Numbered from the stretch's first letter, positions 51,496-61,299 are shown. The stretch: DNA of 64,000 nucleotides from Curtobacterium sp. A7_M15 (GCF_030705415.1 NZ_JAUZED010000005.1:1-64000), one strand, 5' to 3'. Made by a program: numbers and translations. The notes: a model not told the origin generated them from the letters alone.

Positions 51496-52727
51496 TGGCG
51501 CCCCGCAGGTGGGATGCTGGGCACATGAACGGCGAGACGTGGAGGTGCAACCGGTGGTTGCACGTCTTCTTCGCGGGCACGATGCTCCTCACCGCCGTGA
51601 TCACCGCGGTCGGCTGGTCGCCGTGGGAGACCCGCTGGCCGGCGTCCGACGCGATCGCGGTGCTCGTCGTCGCATACGTCGCGTACGGCCACCGTGGCTA
51701 CGACGATCACCGGGCGGCCGCAGCGTTCCTACCGCTCGTGATCGTCGCCGCCCTGGTGTTGCCGGCCGTCGTGCCGAGCACCGCCTTCGTGCAGTGCATC
51801 GTCTTCCCGCTCGTCTGGGTGCAGTCCGAACGGATCCGCACCGCGGTCGTGCTGTCGGTGGCGGTCGGCGTCGCGAGCGGCATCGGCCTGCAGCTCGCGA
51901 GCGGTCCCGGCGCCCTGGTCACGACCCTCCTGATCGAGAGCATCAGCGTCATCGGCGCCTGTGCGATGGGCGTCTGGATCTCGAGGGTCGCCGGCCTCTC
52001 GGAGGAGCGCCGTCAACTCGTCGAGGAGCTCCGCGCCACCCAGCAGTCCCTCGCCGATGCGAACCGCAGCGCGGGCATCGCGAGCGAACGGGAGCGCCTG
52101 GCCCGCGAGCTCCACGACACCGTCGCGCAGAACCTCGCGGGCATCGTGATGCTCACCGAGCGTGCCCGGAGGGACCTGGCCAACGATCGCGGCCCCGACC
52201 TCGAGGAACGGCTCACCGTCCTCGAGGAGTCGGCACGTGCAGCGCTCGAGGACTCCCGGGCCCTCATCGCCGCCGGGGTCGCCGGTGCCACGACCGGGAG
52301 CCTCGCCGGGTCGCTGCACCGTCTCGCCGAGCGCTTCACCCGCGAGACGGGCACGCCCGTGACCGTCGATGCGACCGGCGGCCCGCTCGACCGTGACGCC
52401 CAGGTCGTGCTCCTCCGGGTCGTCCAGGAGTCCCTCGCGAACGTCCGCGCGCACGCCGGCGCGGACTCCGTCCGCGTCGTCCTCAGCCACTCGCCCGAGC
52501 GGGTCGGGGTCCGCGTGACCGACGACGGAGTCGGGTTCGACACCGGCGCTCCGCTCGCCGGCCACGGGCTCCGCGGACTCCACGAGCGGCTGGCCCTCTC
52601 CGGCGGCACCTGCACCATCACGAGCAACCCGGGCAGTGGCACCGTCGTCGAGGCGACCCTGCCCACCGGACCCGAGCCGCGCCTCCCGGATGCTGTTCGT
52701 GACCCTGTCGCGCAGGTGACCCGGTGA
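51495..52727 (+). CDS. Sensor histidine kinase (NarL/LiaS-type)
   Basis: 410 aa from ATG 51495 (TGATG overlap) or 400 aa from ATG 51525. Four to five membrane helices (about 20-170) form an intramembrane sensor without a large external domain. The HisKA_3 dimerisation box ERERLARELHDTVAQNLAGIVM gives the phosphorylated His, and the HATPase domain has DDGVGFDTG and GHGLRGLHERLALSGG. It phosphorylates the following regulator, whose start overlaps its stop (GTGA). The exporter upstream suggests response to membrane-active compounds. Confidence 0.92.
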   Translation: MAPRRWDAGHMNGETWRCNRWLHVFFAGTMLLTAVITAVGWSPWETRWPASDAIAVLVVAYVAYGHRGYDDHRAAAAFLPLVIVAALVLPAVVPSTAFVQCIVFPLVWVQSERIRTAVVLSVAVGVASGIGLQLASGPGALVTTLLIESISVIGACAMGVWISRVAGLSEERRQLVEELRATQQSLADANRSAGIASERERLARELHDTVAQNLAGIVMLTERARRDLANDRGPDLEERLTVLEESARAALEDSRALIAAGVAGATTGSLAGSLHRLAERFTRETGTPVTVDATGGPLDRDAQVVLLRVVQESLANVRAHAGADSVRVVLSHSPERVGVRVTDDGVGFDTGAPLAGHGLRGLHERLALSGGTCTITSNPGSGTVVEATLPTGPEPRLPDAVRDPVAQVTR

Positions 52728-53356
52728 TCCGCGTCGTGGTCGCCGACGACCACCCGATCGTCCGTTCGGGCATCGTCGCGCTCCTGCAGGACGCCGACGA
52801 CATCGAGGTCGTCGGCCAGGCCAGCGACGGTCAGGCGGCGGTGACGGTCGCGTTGTCCGAACGCCCCGACGTCGTGCTGATGGACCTCCGGATGCCCGAG
52901 CTCGACGGCGACGCGGCGACCGCCCAGATCCTCGCGGCCGAACCGAGCGTCCGCGTCCTGATCCTGACGACGTACGAGTCCGACGACCACATCCTCGCCG
53001 CCATCGAGGCCGGCGCCACCGGCTACCTGCTCAAGGCCGCCCCGGAGTCCGAGATCCTCGCCGGGGTGCGGGCGACCGCGCGTGGCGAGACCGCGCTCGC
53101 GCCCTCGGCCGCCGCAGCCCTCGTCCGCCGGGCCACCGGCTCGGCGACCGCGGCTGTCGGCCCTTCGCTGACACCGCGCGAGCTCGACGTCCTGCGCCTC
53201 GTCGCCCAGGGCGGGTCGAACCCGGCGATCGGCCGCGCCCTGTTCCTCAGCGAGGCCACGGTGAAGACGCACCTCGGCCACGTCTTCGAGAAGCTCGGCG
53301 TGAACGACCACACCCGTGCCGTCACCCGTGCAATGGAGCTCCGCCTCCTCCCCTGA
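52724..53356 (+). CDS. NarL/FixJ-type response regulator
   Basis: 210 aa. The receiver domain (1-120) has acidic pocket DDH, phospho-Asp in DVVLMDLRMP, Thr in LILTTYES and Lys in LLKAAPES. The LuxR-type helix-turn-helix (150-208) has LTPRELDVLRLVAQGGSNPAIGRALFLSEATVKTHLGHVFEKLGV. Probably activates the exporter operon of which it is the last gene. Followed by repeated palindrome copy 2. Confidence 0.95.
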   Translation: MIRVVVADDHPIVRSGIVALLQDADDIEVVGQASDGQAAVTVALSERPDVVLMDLRMPELDGDAATAQILAAEPSVRVLILTTYESDDHILAAIEAGATGYLLKAAPESEILAGVRATARGETALAPSAAAALVRRATGSATAAVGPSLTPRELDVLRLVAQGGSNPAIGRALFLSEATVKTHLGHVFEKLGVNDHTRAVTRAMELRLLP

Positions 53357-53386
53357 CCCGCGATGGCTCGGTTGCTGCAGCGCTCC

Positions 53387-53434
53387 TGACCGTTCTGGTT
53401 CACGATCCCCGAGGATCCCGAACCAGAACGGTCA
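53387..53434. terminator. Repeated 15-bp inverted repeat, copy 2
   Basis: TGACCGTTCTGGTTC (53387-53401) and its exact complement GAACCAGAACGGTCA (53420-53434), 18-nt loop, 31 bp after the response regulator. Same arms as the element at 5429-5476. Confidence 0.65.
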
Positions 53435-53488
53435 CAGCGCGGGCACGAAGGGCCCTGCTCCGCCCGGCGGACTGGTCCACCGACGGAA

Positions 53489-53524
53489 CGGGAGGCACGG
53501 TGCCTGCCCGCACCGCGCCTCCCG
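53489..53524. terminator. Hairpin terminator of the alpha-galactosidase operon
   Basis: CGGGAGGCACGGTGC (53489-53503) pairs with GCACCGCGCCTCCCG (53510-53524) with one mismatch and a 6-nt loop, 40 bp beyond the alpha-galactosidase stop. Another GGAGGCGCGG-type arm pair. Confidence 0.7.
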
Positions 53525-53564
53525 TCCGCCGCCGCGCGCGCCGCTGCCATCGGCACGCGCCCGC

Positions 53565-55718
53565 TCAGGCCCCCGCGTCCGACTCCTGCATCCGGACGCG
53601 GAACACCCGCGCTGTGGGGGTCGCCCCGCCGTTCGCGATCTCGAGCGACGCCGAAGCGGGATCCCACGCCGCCGACCACGACCCGAGCGCCGTCGGGAAC
53701 AGCGGCTCGACGACCACCGCCTGGCCCGCGAACCCCGGCAGTGGCAACGACACCGCCGCCGGCGCACCGGGTAGCGACCACACCGACAGGTACAGGTCCC
53801 CCGAGGCGGCACGCAGCCCGAGCGCGAGCCACGGGTCCTCCCAGGCCGGCAACCCGAGCGGCCACACCGGCACCGCCGATTCGACGATCTCGAGCACGGC
53901 CCGGTGCGCTTCGATCGCAGAAGCCACGGACGCCAAGTGCGACGACGACATCTCGTTGAGGTACCCCGACAGGTACATCCGCCCGAGGACGCCGTTGACG
54001 AGCGACAGGGTGAACAGGTCGTCGGACATCGTCGGTGCCGGGTAGGCCCAGTTGCCGGCCTGCTCGGGCAGCATCGCGGCGGGAGCAGCGGCGGCGATCG
54101 AAGCCGAGAGCACCGGGTCCTGCTGATCCGACGTCGACTGCATGTGCAGCCGGGACAGCATCGCGAAGTCGGCGCGCATCGCTCCCGAGGCGCAGTTCTC
54201 GATGAGCAACTGCGGGTACCGGGCCTGCACGTCGTCGAGCCACGCGAGCAGTGCCCGCTGGTGCTCGAGCATGCCCGGGAACGGCCCCGTCATCGTGTTG
54301 TGGTCCATCTTGAAGAAGCCGACGCCCAGCGAACCTACGAGCCGGTCGACGACCGCGTCGAGGTGCGCCCGCGCAGCCGGTGAGCGCAGGTCGAGCAGGT
54401 GCCGCCCGTGCTCCGCGACCCGCACGCCGTGGTGGTGCACGAACGCCGACGACGGCAGCGAGGTGGCCAGCGGCGAGTGGATCCCGATCACTTCGGGTTC
54501 CAGCCAGAGCCCGGCCCGCATGCCCCGCGCCCGGATGTGGTCGATCACGGACCCGAGGCCGTCCGGGAACCGCGAGGCCGCCGGTTCCCACGCGCCGACC
54601 GTGTCCCACCAGTGCCCCTCGGCGTACCAGCCGGCGTCGATGCAGAACAGGTCCGCCCCTGCGTCGGCGGCCGCGTCGATCAACGGCAGCAGTTTCTCGG
54701 TCGTCGGGTCGCCCATGAGCGTGTTCATGTAGTCGTTGAACACCAGGGGCAGCGAACGGTCGGCCTCCCGCAGCATGCGACGCGCCCGTCGCTGCCGGGT
54801 GAGCACCGCAAAGGCATCGTCGATCGACGCAGCGATCCCCACGGACACCGGCACCGAGGTGAACGGCTGCCCGGGCGCGACGACCGCGGTCCACTGGTGC
54901 TCCTGGTCGGTCGGGCCGCTCAGCAGCAGGTACGTGTGCCGCCGGGTCTCGCCGAGCTCGTAGAGCCACGGCCCGTTGTGCTCGACCTGCCAGACGAGGG
55001 CGTACGGCACGGCCGCAGTGCCAGCGCCAGCGCCGGACGCAGACGCCGTCAGCACGCCGATCGGCAGCGCCTCGCCGGTCGACCACGCGCCACGGTTCTG
55101 CACGACGGCGCGGCTGCGGGGCGGGTGGTGCTGCGCATCGCGGTCGATGCGCGCGAGGCCGATCTCCCGCAGCGGGTCGGTCCGCCAGCGGCTCTCCGCC
55201 GCCCAGTCGTCGTCGGCGTGCGACAACGCGAACTCGTCGACGCTGCGGCCCGAGTCCGTCAGCCACGCCCCCGTCGCGAACGACGACACGAAGTCGACGA
55301 CGTGCTCACCCTCGGCGGAGGACACCTCGGTCCAGGTCTGGAACGCCGGGACGCCGTCGCGTGCGCGGAACACCGAGACGGCCTGGAGGCGCGTGGCCGC
55401 GTCCTCCTGCACGATCCGCAACCAGAGGTCGGTCCCGTCCACCGCGCCGATCGCGTCCGCGGGCACGGGTGTCGACGCGTCGTCGTGCCATCGGTACCGC
55501 AGCCGCGCACCGATCGTGGAGTCCACGTGCCGGAACCCACCGGGGAACCGGCCGTGCCCGATGGTGGTGAGCTCGACGAGCGGTTGCGCGTCCTCCGGTC
55601 CGTCGGCGAGCTCACCCCCGACCGGGACGAACGACACGAGTGACACCGGCGCGTCCGGGCCGGTCCGGAAGCGCGCACGGAACCCCGCGGTCTCCCAGTC
55701 GACGAAGTCGCCGGTCAC
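53565..55718 (-). CDS. GH36 alpha-galactosidase
   Basis: 717-aa cytosolic glycoside hydrolase (no signal peptide) releasing terminal alpha-galactose. N-terminal beta-supersandwich; catalytic barrel with FNDYMNTLMGDPTTEKLLPLIDAAADAGADLFCIDAGWY, RAGLWLEPEVIG, nucleophile Asp in GFFKMDHNTMTG (about D472) and acid/base Asp in IENCASGAMRADFAML (about D517). Starts at GTG 55718, GTGA overlap with the upstream ATPase; the open frame extending to 56804 is antisense-register noise. As last gene of the transporter operon it probably strips galactose from imported galacto(manno)oligosaccharides. Confidence 0.93.
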   Translation of the reverse strand: MTGDFVDWETAGFRARFRTGPDAPVSLVSFVPVGGELADGPEDAQPLVELTTIGHGRFPGGFRHVDSTIGARLRYRWHDDASTPVPADAIGAVDGTDLWLRIVQEDAATRLQAVSVFRARDGVPAFQTWTEVSSAEGEHVVDFVSSFATGAWLTDSGRSVDEFALSHADDDWAAESRWRTDPLREIGLARIDRDAQHHPPRSRAVVQNRGAWSTGEALPIGVLTASASGAGAGTAAVPYALVWQVEHNGPWLYELGETRRHTYLLLSGPTDQEHQWTAVVAPGQPFTSVPVSVGIAASIDDAFAVLTRQRRARRMLREADRSLPLVFNDYMNTLMGDPTTEKLLPLIDAAADAGADLFCIDAGWYAEGHWWDTVGAWEPAASRFPDGLGSVIDHIRARGMRAGLWLEPEVIGIHSPLATSLPSSAFVHHHGVRVAEHGRHLLDLRSPAARAHLDAVVDRLVGSLGVGFFKMDHNTMTGPFPGMLEHQRALLAWLDDVQARYPQLLIENCASGAMRADFAMLSRLHMQSTSDQQDPVLSASIAAAAPAAMLPEQAGNWAYPAPTMSDDLFTLSLVNGVLGRMYLSGYLNEMSSSHLASVASAIEAHRAVLEIVESAVPVWPLGLPAWEDPWLALGLRAASGDLYLSVWSLPGAPAAVSLPLPGFAGQAVVVEPLFPTALGSWSAAWDPASASLEIANGGATPTARVFRVRMQESDAGA

Positions 55719-56608
55719 CGCACGCCGACCGGTGCCGGGTCGCTCGACACCCACGCACCGACGCCGTGGTCGTAGCAGGTGGTGTTGTCGATCGAGGAGC
55801 GGTCGAGCGCCGGTCCCGAGGTCAGCCGACGGTCGGTGCGCTCCGGGTCGGGCGCTGCCTCGGCCAGCAGCCGGGTGTAGTCGTGCTGCGGGTTCAGGAT
55901 GACGGCGTCCGAGGGCCCCCGTTCGACGACCCGACCGCGGTAGAGCACCAGGATCTCGTCCGAGAAGTGCCGCGCGGTCGCGAGGTCGTGCGTGATGTAC
56001 AGCACGGCGAGGTGGTCCTCGCGTTGCAGTCTGCCCATGAGGTTGAGCACGCTGAGCCGGATCGACACGTCGAGCATCGACACGGGCTCGTCGGCGATGA
56101 GCACCTGCGCGCCGGGTGCGAGCGCTCGGGCGATCGCGACGCGCTGCCGCTGCCCGCCGGAGAGCTCGTGCGGGCGGCGAGACGCGAAGTCCTCGTCGAG
56201 GTTCACACGGCCGAGGAGTTCCCGGACGCGTTCCGCGGTCTCCTCGGCGCCGCGGGCACGGTGGTGGAGCTGCAGCGGACGGGCGATGTGGTGTTCGATC
56301 GAGTGGAACGGGTTGAGCGACGCGAACGGGTCCTGGAAGACCATCTGCACGTGTCGGCGGTAGAGGCTGCCGACGACCGGCGTGCCGTCCTCGAGCCGGA
56401 CGTCGATCGTGCCGCGCGTGGTGCTCTCGAGCTTCGCGAGCATCCGGGCGATCGTCGACTTGCCCGAGCCGGACTCCCCGACGAGGGCGACGGTCCGGCC
56501 GGGCAGGAGCTCGAACGACACGTCGTCGACGGCGCGGAGGGTGGTGCGACGCAGGCCCTTCCGGGTGTGGAAGTCCTTGCCGAGGTGGCTGACGGTCACG
56601 CTGGTCAT
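55715..56608 (-). CDS. Oligosaccharide/peptide ABC transporter ATPase (OppF type)
   Basis: 297 aa. Walker A GESGSGKST, VFQDPFASLNPFHSI, signature LSGGQRQRVAIARAL, Walker B VLIADEPVSMLDVS, THDLATARHFSD, then the OppF-like tail HDYTRLLAEAAPDPER. AGGAGG 7 nt before ATG 56608; ATGA overlap with the OppD-type gene. It energises uptake together with that subunit. Confidence 0.92.
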   Translation of the reverse strand: MTSVTVSHLGKDFHTRKGLRRTTLRAVDDVSFELLPGRTVALVGESGSGKSTIARMLAKLESTTRGTIDVRLEDGTPVVGSLYRRHVQMVFQDPFASLNPFHSIEHHIARPLQLHHRARGAEETAERVRELLGRVNLDEDFASRRPHELSGGQRQRVAIARALAPGAQVLIADEPVSMLDVSIRLSVLNLMGRLQREDHLAVLYITHDLATARHFSDEILVLYRGRVVERGPSDAVILNPQHDYTRLLAEAAPDPERTDRRLTSGPALDRSSIDNTTCYDHGVGAWVSSDPAPVGVR

Positions 56609-57483
56609 CGGACGACCTCCTGGGTGTCGAGGTCCGAGCCGTCGATGCCCACCCCGGTTCGGATGAAGTCGCCGCGGGCGCCGGACAGGCTCGGGAACGA
56701 CTGCAGCAGCCGCCGGGTGTAGGGGTGCTGCGGGTCGTGCTGGATGGTGTCGGCGGTCGCGCACTCGACCACCTCGCCGCGGAGCATGATGGCGATCCGG
56801 TCACTGATCTCGAGCAGCAGCGGCAGGTCGTGCGTGATGAACACGACCGCGAACCCGAGTTCGTCGCGCAGACGGACGATCTCGCGGAGGATCTCCCGCT
56901 GCACGACGACGTCGAGCGCGGTGGTCGGCTCGTCCATGATCATGACCTGCGGCTCGAGCAGCATCGCCATCGCGATCATCACGCGCTGCCGCATGCCGCC
57001 CGAGAGCTCGTGCGGGTAGGCCGTGATGCGGGACGGGTCGACCCCGACCCGACGGAGCGCGTCCTCGGCGATCGCCCGACGCTCCTTGCGGGGCAGGCCC
57101 CGACGGTGCTCGACGAGCGCGTCGTCGAGCTGCGCCCGGATGGTGGTGACCGGGTTGAGCGCGTTCATCGCGCCCTGGAAGACCATCGACAGCTTCGACC
57201 ACCGGACGGCGCGGAGCTGCTCGTCGCCGAGTCCGAGCAGGTCGACGTCGCTGCCGTCCCGGTCGTGGAAGGTGATGCTGCCCGAGGCCACCTTCGCCGG
57301 CGGCTTGTGCAGGCGGGTGATGGCGTAGGCGAGGGTCGTCTTGCCGCAGCCGGACTCGCCGGCCAGCCCGAGGATCTCCCCGGGTGCGAGCGTCAGCGAG
57401 ACGTCCTTGACGGCGTGCACCGGGTGCTCGGTCTCGTAGACGACGTCGAGGTGGTCGATGGTGAGGACGGCGTCCCGGGTCAT
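56605..57483 (-). CDS. Oligosaccharide/peptide ABC transporter ATPase (OppD type)
   Basis: 292 aa. Walker A GESGCGKTTLAYAI, VFQGAMNALNPVTTI, signature LSGGMRQRVMIAMAM, Walker B VMIMDEPTTALDVV, FITHDLPLLLEISDR, and an HPYTRRLLQSFPSL tail. Start ATG 57483 overlaps the permease stop by ATGA. Confidence 0.93.
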   Translation of the reverse strand: MTRDAVLTIDHLDVVYETEHPVHAVKDVSLTLAPGEILGLAGESGCGKTTLAYAITRLHKPPAKVASGSITFHDRDGSDVDLLGLGDEQLRAVRWSKLSMVFQGAMNALNPVTTIRAQLDDALVEHRRGLPRKERRAIAEDALRRVGVDPSRITAYPHELSGGMRQRVMIAMAMLLEPQVMIMDEPTTALDVVVQREILREIVRLRDELGFAVVFITHDLPLLLEISDRIAIMLRGEVVECATADTIQHDPQHPYTRRLLQSFPSLSGARGDFIRTGVGIDGSDLDTQEVVR

Positions 57484-58541
57484 CGGGCGACCCCCTTCCG
57501 GTCGGTGGTGGTCTCGGGGAGACGAGCCGCGCCTCCAGGGCCGGGACGGCGGGCCGCTCGACGGGCACGACGCTCGCGCCGTCGCTGCGCCCGCACGTTC
57601 GCGAGTCGCGGGTTGATGACCTCGTCGATCGAGAAGTTGACGAGGGAGAGGCCCATGCCGAGCAGCGCGATGAGGAGCCCCGGTGGGACGAACCACCACC
57701 AGGCGCCCTGGGCGAGCGCGAAGCCGTTCTGCGCGTAGAAGAGCATCGTGCCGAGCGTCGAGGAGTTCGAGGCACCGAGGCCGAGGAAGGACAGGCCGGC
57801 CTCGCCGAGGATCGCGGCGATGACGGCGAACACGAACTGCGACGCGAGCACCGGCAGCAGGTTCGGCAGGATCTCGACCGCGATGACGCGCCACGGTCGT
57901 TCCCCGGCGACCCGTGCGGCGGAGACGTAGTCGCGGTTCCGGATCGACATCGTCTGCGCGCGGAGGACGCGGGCGGACCCGGCCCACGACGTGATCGCGA
58001 GGACGATGGCGATGGTCCAGAGCCCGCGGGCCTCCTGCGGGACGAGGCCGGAGATCACGATGACGAGCGGCAGGCCCGGGATCACGAGGAACACGTTGGA
58101 GAAGAGCGAGAACGCCTCGTCCATGATCCCGCCGAGGTAGGCGCCGAGTATGCCGAAGAACGCCGACAGCACGGTCGCGAGGAGGCCGACGATCAGGCCG
58201 ATCTGCAGGCTCCCTCGGGTGGCGAAGGCGAGCTGGGCGAGGACGTCCTGCCCGGTCTGCGTCGTCCCGAGCAGGTTGTCGGCGCTCGGCGGCTGCATGC
58301 CCGAGTCGCGGATGGCGCTCGGGTCACCGACGAGCAGCGGGCCGATCAGCCCGAACAGCGTGACGCCGACGATGAGCACGATGCCGGTGACGAGCCACGG
58401 CGTCATGGTGGGGAGGAAGCGGCGGACGCCACCCTTCGGCCGACCCCGACGAGCGGTCGCGATGCTCCGGGTCGAGCCGGCGTCGGCTTCCTCGGTGAGG
58501 GCGCCGATGGTGGGTTCGGTCTCCTGTTGGATGTTGGTCAT
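57480..58541 (-). CDS. ABC transporter permease (OppC/DppC type)
   Basis: 353 aa: N-terminal cytoplasmic region, a helix (WLVTGIVLIVGVTLFGLIGPLL), and a five-helix core with the EAA-type loop RVAGERPWRVIAVEILPNLLPVLASQF. The Arg/Pro-rich C-terminus contains a copy of the window's GGAGGCGCGG motif in reverse. Forms the translocation channel with the OppB-type subunit. Confidence 0.92.
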   Translation of the reverse strand: MTNIQQETEPTIGALTEEADAGSTRSIATARRGRPKGGVRRFLPTMTPWLVTGIVLIVGVTLFGLIGPLLVGDPSAIRDSGMQPPSADNLLGTTQTGQDVLAQLAFATRGSLQIGLIVGLLATVLSAFFGILGAYLGGIMDEAFSLFSNVFLVIPGLPLVIVISGLVPQEARGLWTIAIVLAITSWAGSARVLRAQTMSIRNRDYVSAARVAGERPWRVIAVEILPNLLPVLASQFVFAVIAAILGEAGLSFLGLGASNSSTLGTMLFYAQNGFALAQGAWWWFVPPGLLIALLGMGLSLVNFSIDEVINPRLANVRAQRRRERRARRAARRPGPGGAARLPETTTDRKGVAR

Positions 58542-58553
58542 GGTCGTCTCCTC

Positions 58554-59543
58554 CTAGCTCCGGGCCCGGGTGCGCGGGTCGATGAGCCCGTAGAGCAGGT
58601 CGACGACGAGGTTCGCGCCGAGGACCGCCAGGGTGATGAACAGGAAGATGCCCTGCATGAGCGCGTAGTCGTTGTTCGTCACCGCGGACAGGAGCTTCGA
58701 CCCGATGCCGGGGTACGAGAACACCTGCTCGGTGACGACGGACCCGGACACGATGAACCCGAGGGAGATCGCGAACCCGGCGACCGAGGGCAGGACCGCG
58801 TTGCGAGCGGCGTAGTTGCGGAGGACCTTGCCGTGCGGCAGCCCCTTCGCGAGTGCCGTGGTGATGTAGTCCTCGGACAGCGTGGACACCATCATGTTGC
58901 GCATCCCGAGCAACCATCCGCCGAGTGAGGCGAGCACGATCGTCGCCGCGGGCAGCACACCGTACTTGAGCGCCGACGCGATGAAGTCGCCGGTGAAGCC
59001 CGGGGTGAGCGTGACGTCGTAGCCGCCCTGCGACGGGAACAGGTGCAGCCCGGTCGCGAAGAAGTAGACGAGGATGAGCGCGAGCCAGAAGTACGGCACC
59101 GCGGCGAGCAGGGTGGTGGCCGGCACGAACGAGTCGAGCCAGGTGCCCGGCCGCCACCCGACGAAGGCGCCGAGGGCGACGCCGATGACGGCGGCGAGCA
59201 CGGTGGCGATGCCGACGAGGGCGATCGTCCAGGGCAGGGAGCTCCCGATCACCTCGGTCACCGGTGCCGGGAAGTAGCTCACCGACACCCCGAGGTCACC
59301 GCGGAACACGTTGCCCAGGTACTGGCCGTACTGGGCGAGGATCGGTTCCGAGGAGTTGCCACCGAGGAGCAGCTCGTACGCCTGCCGGGTCGCCGGGGTC
59401 ACCTGCCCGCCGCGCTGCTGGAGCTTGGCGAGCAGGATGTCCACGGGGTTCCCGGGCAGGAGCCTGGGGATGATGAAGTTCAGCGTCAACGCCGCCCAGA
59501 GGGCAACGATGTAGAAGCCGATCTTGCGCAGGAAGTAGTGCAT
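58554..59543 (-). CDS. ABC transporter permease (OppB/DppB type)
   Basis: 329 aa with typical opening MHYFLRKIGFYIVALWAALTLNFIIPRLLPGNP, six helices, and the coupling loop TTALAKGLPHGKVLRNYAARNAVLPSVAGFA. 12 bp before the OppC-type gene and 29 bp after the binding-protein gene. Confidence 0.93.
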   Translation of the reverse strand: MHYFLRKIGFYIVALWAALTLNFIIPRLLPGNPVDILLAKLQQRGGQVTPATRQAYELLLGGNSSEPILAQYGQYLGNVFRGDLGVSVSYFPAPVTEVIGSSLPWTIALVGIATVLAAVIGVALGAFVGWRPGTWLDSFVPATTLLAAVPYFWLALILVYFFATGLHLFPSQGGYDVTLTPGFTGDFIASALKYGVLPAATIVLASLGGWLLGMRNMMVSTLSEDYITTALAKGLPHGKVLRNYAARNAVLPSVAGFAISLGFIVSGSVVTEQVFSYPGIGSKLLSAVTNNDYALMQGIFLFITLAVLGANLVVDLLYGLIDPRTRARS

Positions 59544-59572
59544 ACGAGCGCTCCTCGGTCGCAGTCCTCGCC

Positions 59573-61261
59573 TCAGCCCTTGGCGGGCTTGAGGGCCTTG
59601 AAGATCTCGGCGTTGTCCGGGCTCGCCCAGACCGCCGGGAACGCGTACAGGTCGTCCTTCGTCGGCCAGCCGGTGAACTTGGCCGCGTGGAACTCGCTCG
59701 TCGTGCCGCCGGTCATGATCGGGATGTACGGCATGTCCTCGACGACGTGCTGCTGGATGACGTCGAGTTCGGGCTGGGTCGCCGCGGTGTCCTCCGGGTT
59801 GATCGTCGCGAGCTTCTGGAGCGCGGCGTCGACCTCGGGGTTGCTGTAGCGGGCGATGTTCATCGGGGCCGCCTCACCGACCTTCGCGGTGTTCGCGGTC
59901 GAGTAGTAGTTGTTGTAGAGGTAGTACGGGTTCGCGGTCGGGCCCTGGCCGAGTGAGTCGATCGCGAGCTGGTAGTTGCCCTTGGTCTTCTTGTCGGTCC
60001 ACTCGTTCCACGAGGACTGCTGCGCCTTGAGCTCGATGCCGGCGGCCTTGAGCTGCTGCGCGAGCGTGTCGATCGCGGTGATGTAGTCGGTCCAGCCGGT
60101 GACGACCTCGACCGTCAGGGACAGCTTCTTCCCGTCCTTCGCGTAGATGCCGTCGGCGCCCTTGGCGTACCCGGCGCCCTCGAGCGTCGAGGCCGCGGCG
60201 TCGATGTCGGCTCCGGACGGCATCACGGTTGGCGAGACGTCCTTCGAGATGCGGTCCTTCTGCGTCGTCGTGAGCGCGAACGTCGGTGAGATGTCACTGG
60301 CGGTGTTCGAGAACGCGAGGGAGTTGAGCTGCTTGCGGTTGATGGCGTCGGCGATCGCGTGTCGCACGGCCGGGTCGGTCTGGGGGCCCGAGCAGCCGAG
60401 CGCGGTCGACGAGCAGGTCAGCAGGGCCATCTGGTTCTGGCCGACGGTGATGCCGTCGTAGCCCTGGTAGTGGCCGGGGATGTCGTCCATGTTCGGGACG
60501 GGGCCGGTCTGCCAGTCGATCGAGCCCTGCGACAGGGCGTCGGCACCGGCGGTGTTCCCCGAGAGCGACAGGTAGCGGATCGTCTTCACGGCCGGCGCGC
60601 CGCCCCAGTAGTCCTTGTTCGCCGAGAGGGTGAAGGCCTGGGCCTTGAAGGTGCCGAGCGTGTACGGCCCCGTCCCGACGGGCTCGCGCACGACGTCGGT
60701 GGTGGGGTCGATGTCCTTCCAGAGGTGCTCCGGCACGATCCAGGTCTTGCCGAGCAGGTTCGGGCCGAGCACGAACGACGGCTTGGCGAAGGTCACCACG
60801 ACCTTGTCGTCCCCGTCGGCCTTCGCGGTGCCGTCGAACCCGATGGAGTTCAGCGCCTTGTACTTCTTCAGCATGTCGAGCGTGAAGACGACGTCCTTCG
60901 ACGTGAACGGCTCGCCGTCGCTCCACGTCACGCCGTCACGGAGTGTGATCGTCAGCTGGGTGCCGGCGTCGTTCCACTCCGAGCTCTTGCCGAGCAGCGG
61001 CTTCGGGTCGTTCGTGTTCACGTTCGTGATGAAGAACAGGCTCTCGTAGATCGTCCCGACGCCACCGATGTTCGACGGCGACCACGGGTTGAAGTTGATC
61101 TGGTAGTCGCCGGACTGCCCGGTGTACGCGACGAGGGTCGACGCGGAGTCGGACGAGGCAGCGCTGCCGCTCGAGCTGCAGCCCGTGAGGGCGAGTCCAG
61201 CGGCGGTGAGGAGGGCCGCGGCCGCGATGGCGAGCCGTCGGGAACGGTTTTGTGGTGACAT
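59573..61261 (-). CDS. ABC transporter substrate-binding lipoprotein (SBP family 5)
   Basis: 562 aa. Lipobox LALTGC after a Sec signal peptide. The family 5 fold shows TIYESLFFITNV, LTITLRDGVTWSDGEPFTSKDVVFTLDML and PVGTGPYTLGTFKAQAFTLSANKDYWGG. The two glycosidases around it suggest oligosaccharides such as (galacto)mannosides; family 5 proteins in actinobacteria bind both peptides and oligosaccharides. AGAGGA precedes ATG 61261. First gene of the minus-strand operon with its own promoter near 61310-61338. Confidence 0.93.
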   Translation of the reverse strand: MSPQNRSRRLAIAAAALLTAAGLALTGCSSSGSAASSDSASTLVAYTGQSGDYQINFNPWSPSNIGGVGTIYESLFFITNVNTNDPKPLLGKSSEWNDAGTQLTITLRDGVTWSDGEPFTSKDVVFTLDMLKKYKALNSIGFDGTAKADGDDKVVVTFAKPSFVLGPNLLGKTWIVPEHLWKDIDPTTDVVREPVGTGPYTLGTFKAQAFTLSANKDYWGGAPAVKTIRYLSLSGNTAGADALSQGSIDWQTGPVPNMDDIPGHYQGYDGITVGQNQMALLTCSSTALGCSGPQTDPAVRHAIADAINRKQLNSLAFSNTASDISPTFALTTTQKDRISKDVSPTVMPSGADIDAAASTLEGAGYAKGADGIYAKDGKKLSLTVEVVTGWTDYITAIDTLAQQLKAAGIELKAQQSSWNEWTDKKTKGNYQLAIDSLGQGPTANPYYLYNNYYSTANTAKVGEAAPMNIARYSNPEVDAALQKLATINPEDTAATQPELDVIQQHVVEDMPYIPIMTGGTTSEFHAAKFTGWPTKDDLYAFPAVWASPDNAEIFKALKPAKG

Positions 61262-61299
61262 CGTTGTCCTCTCGGTCTGCTCCGTCGCAGGCCAGGTCG

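Noticed and set aside
55719-56804. Extension of the alpha-galactosidase frame
   Set aside because: Out-of-register shadow of two ABC ATPase genes; the coupled GTG at 55718 is the start.
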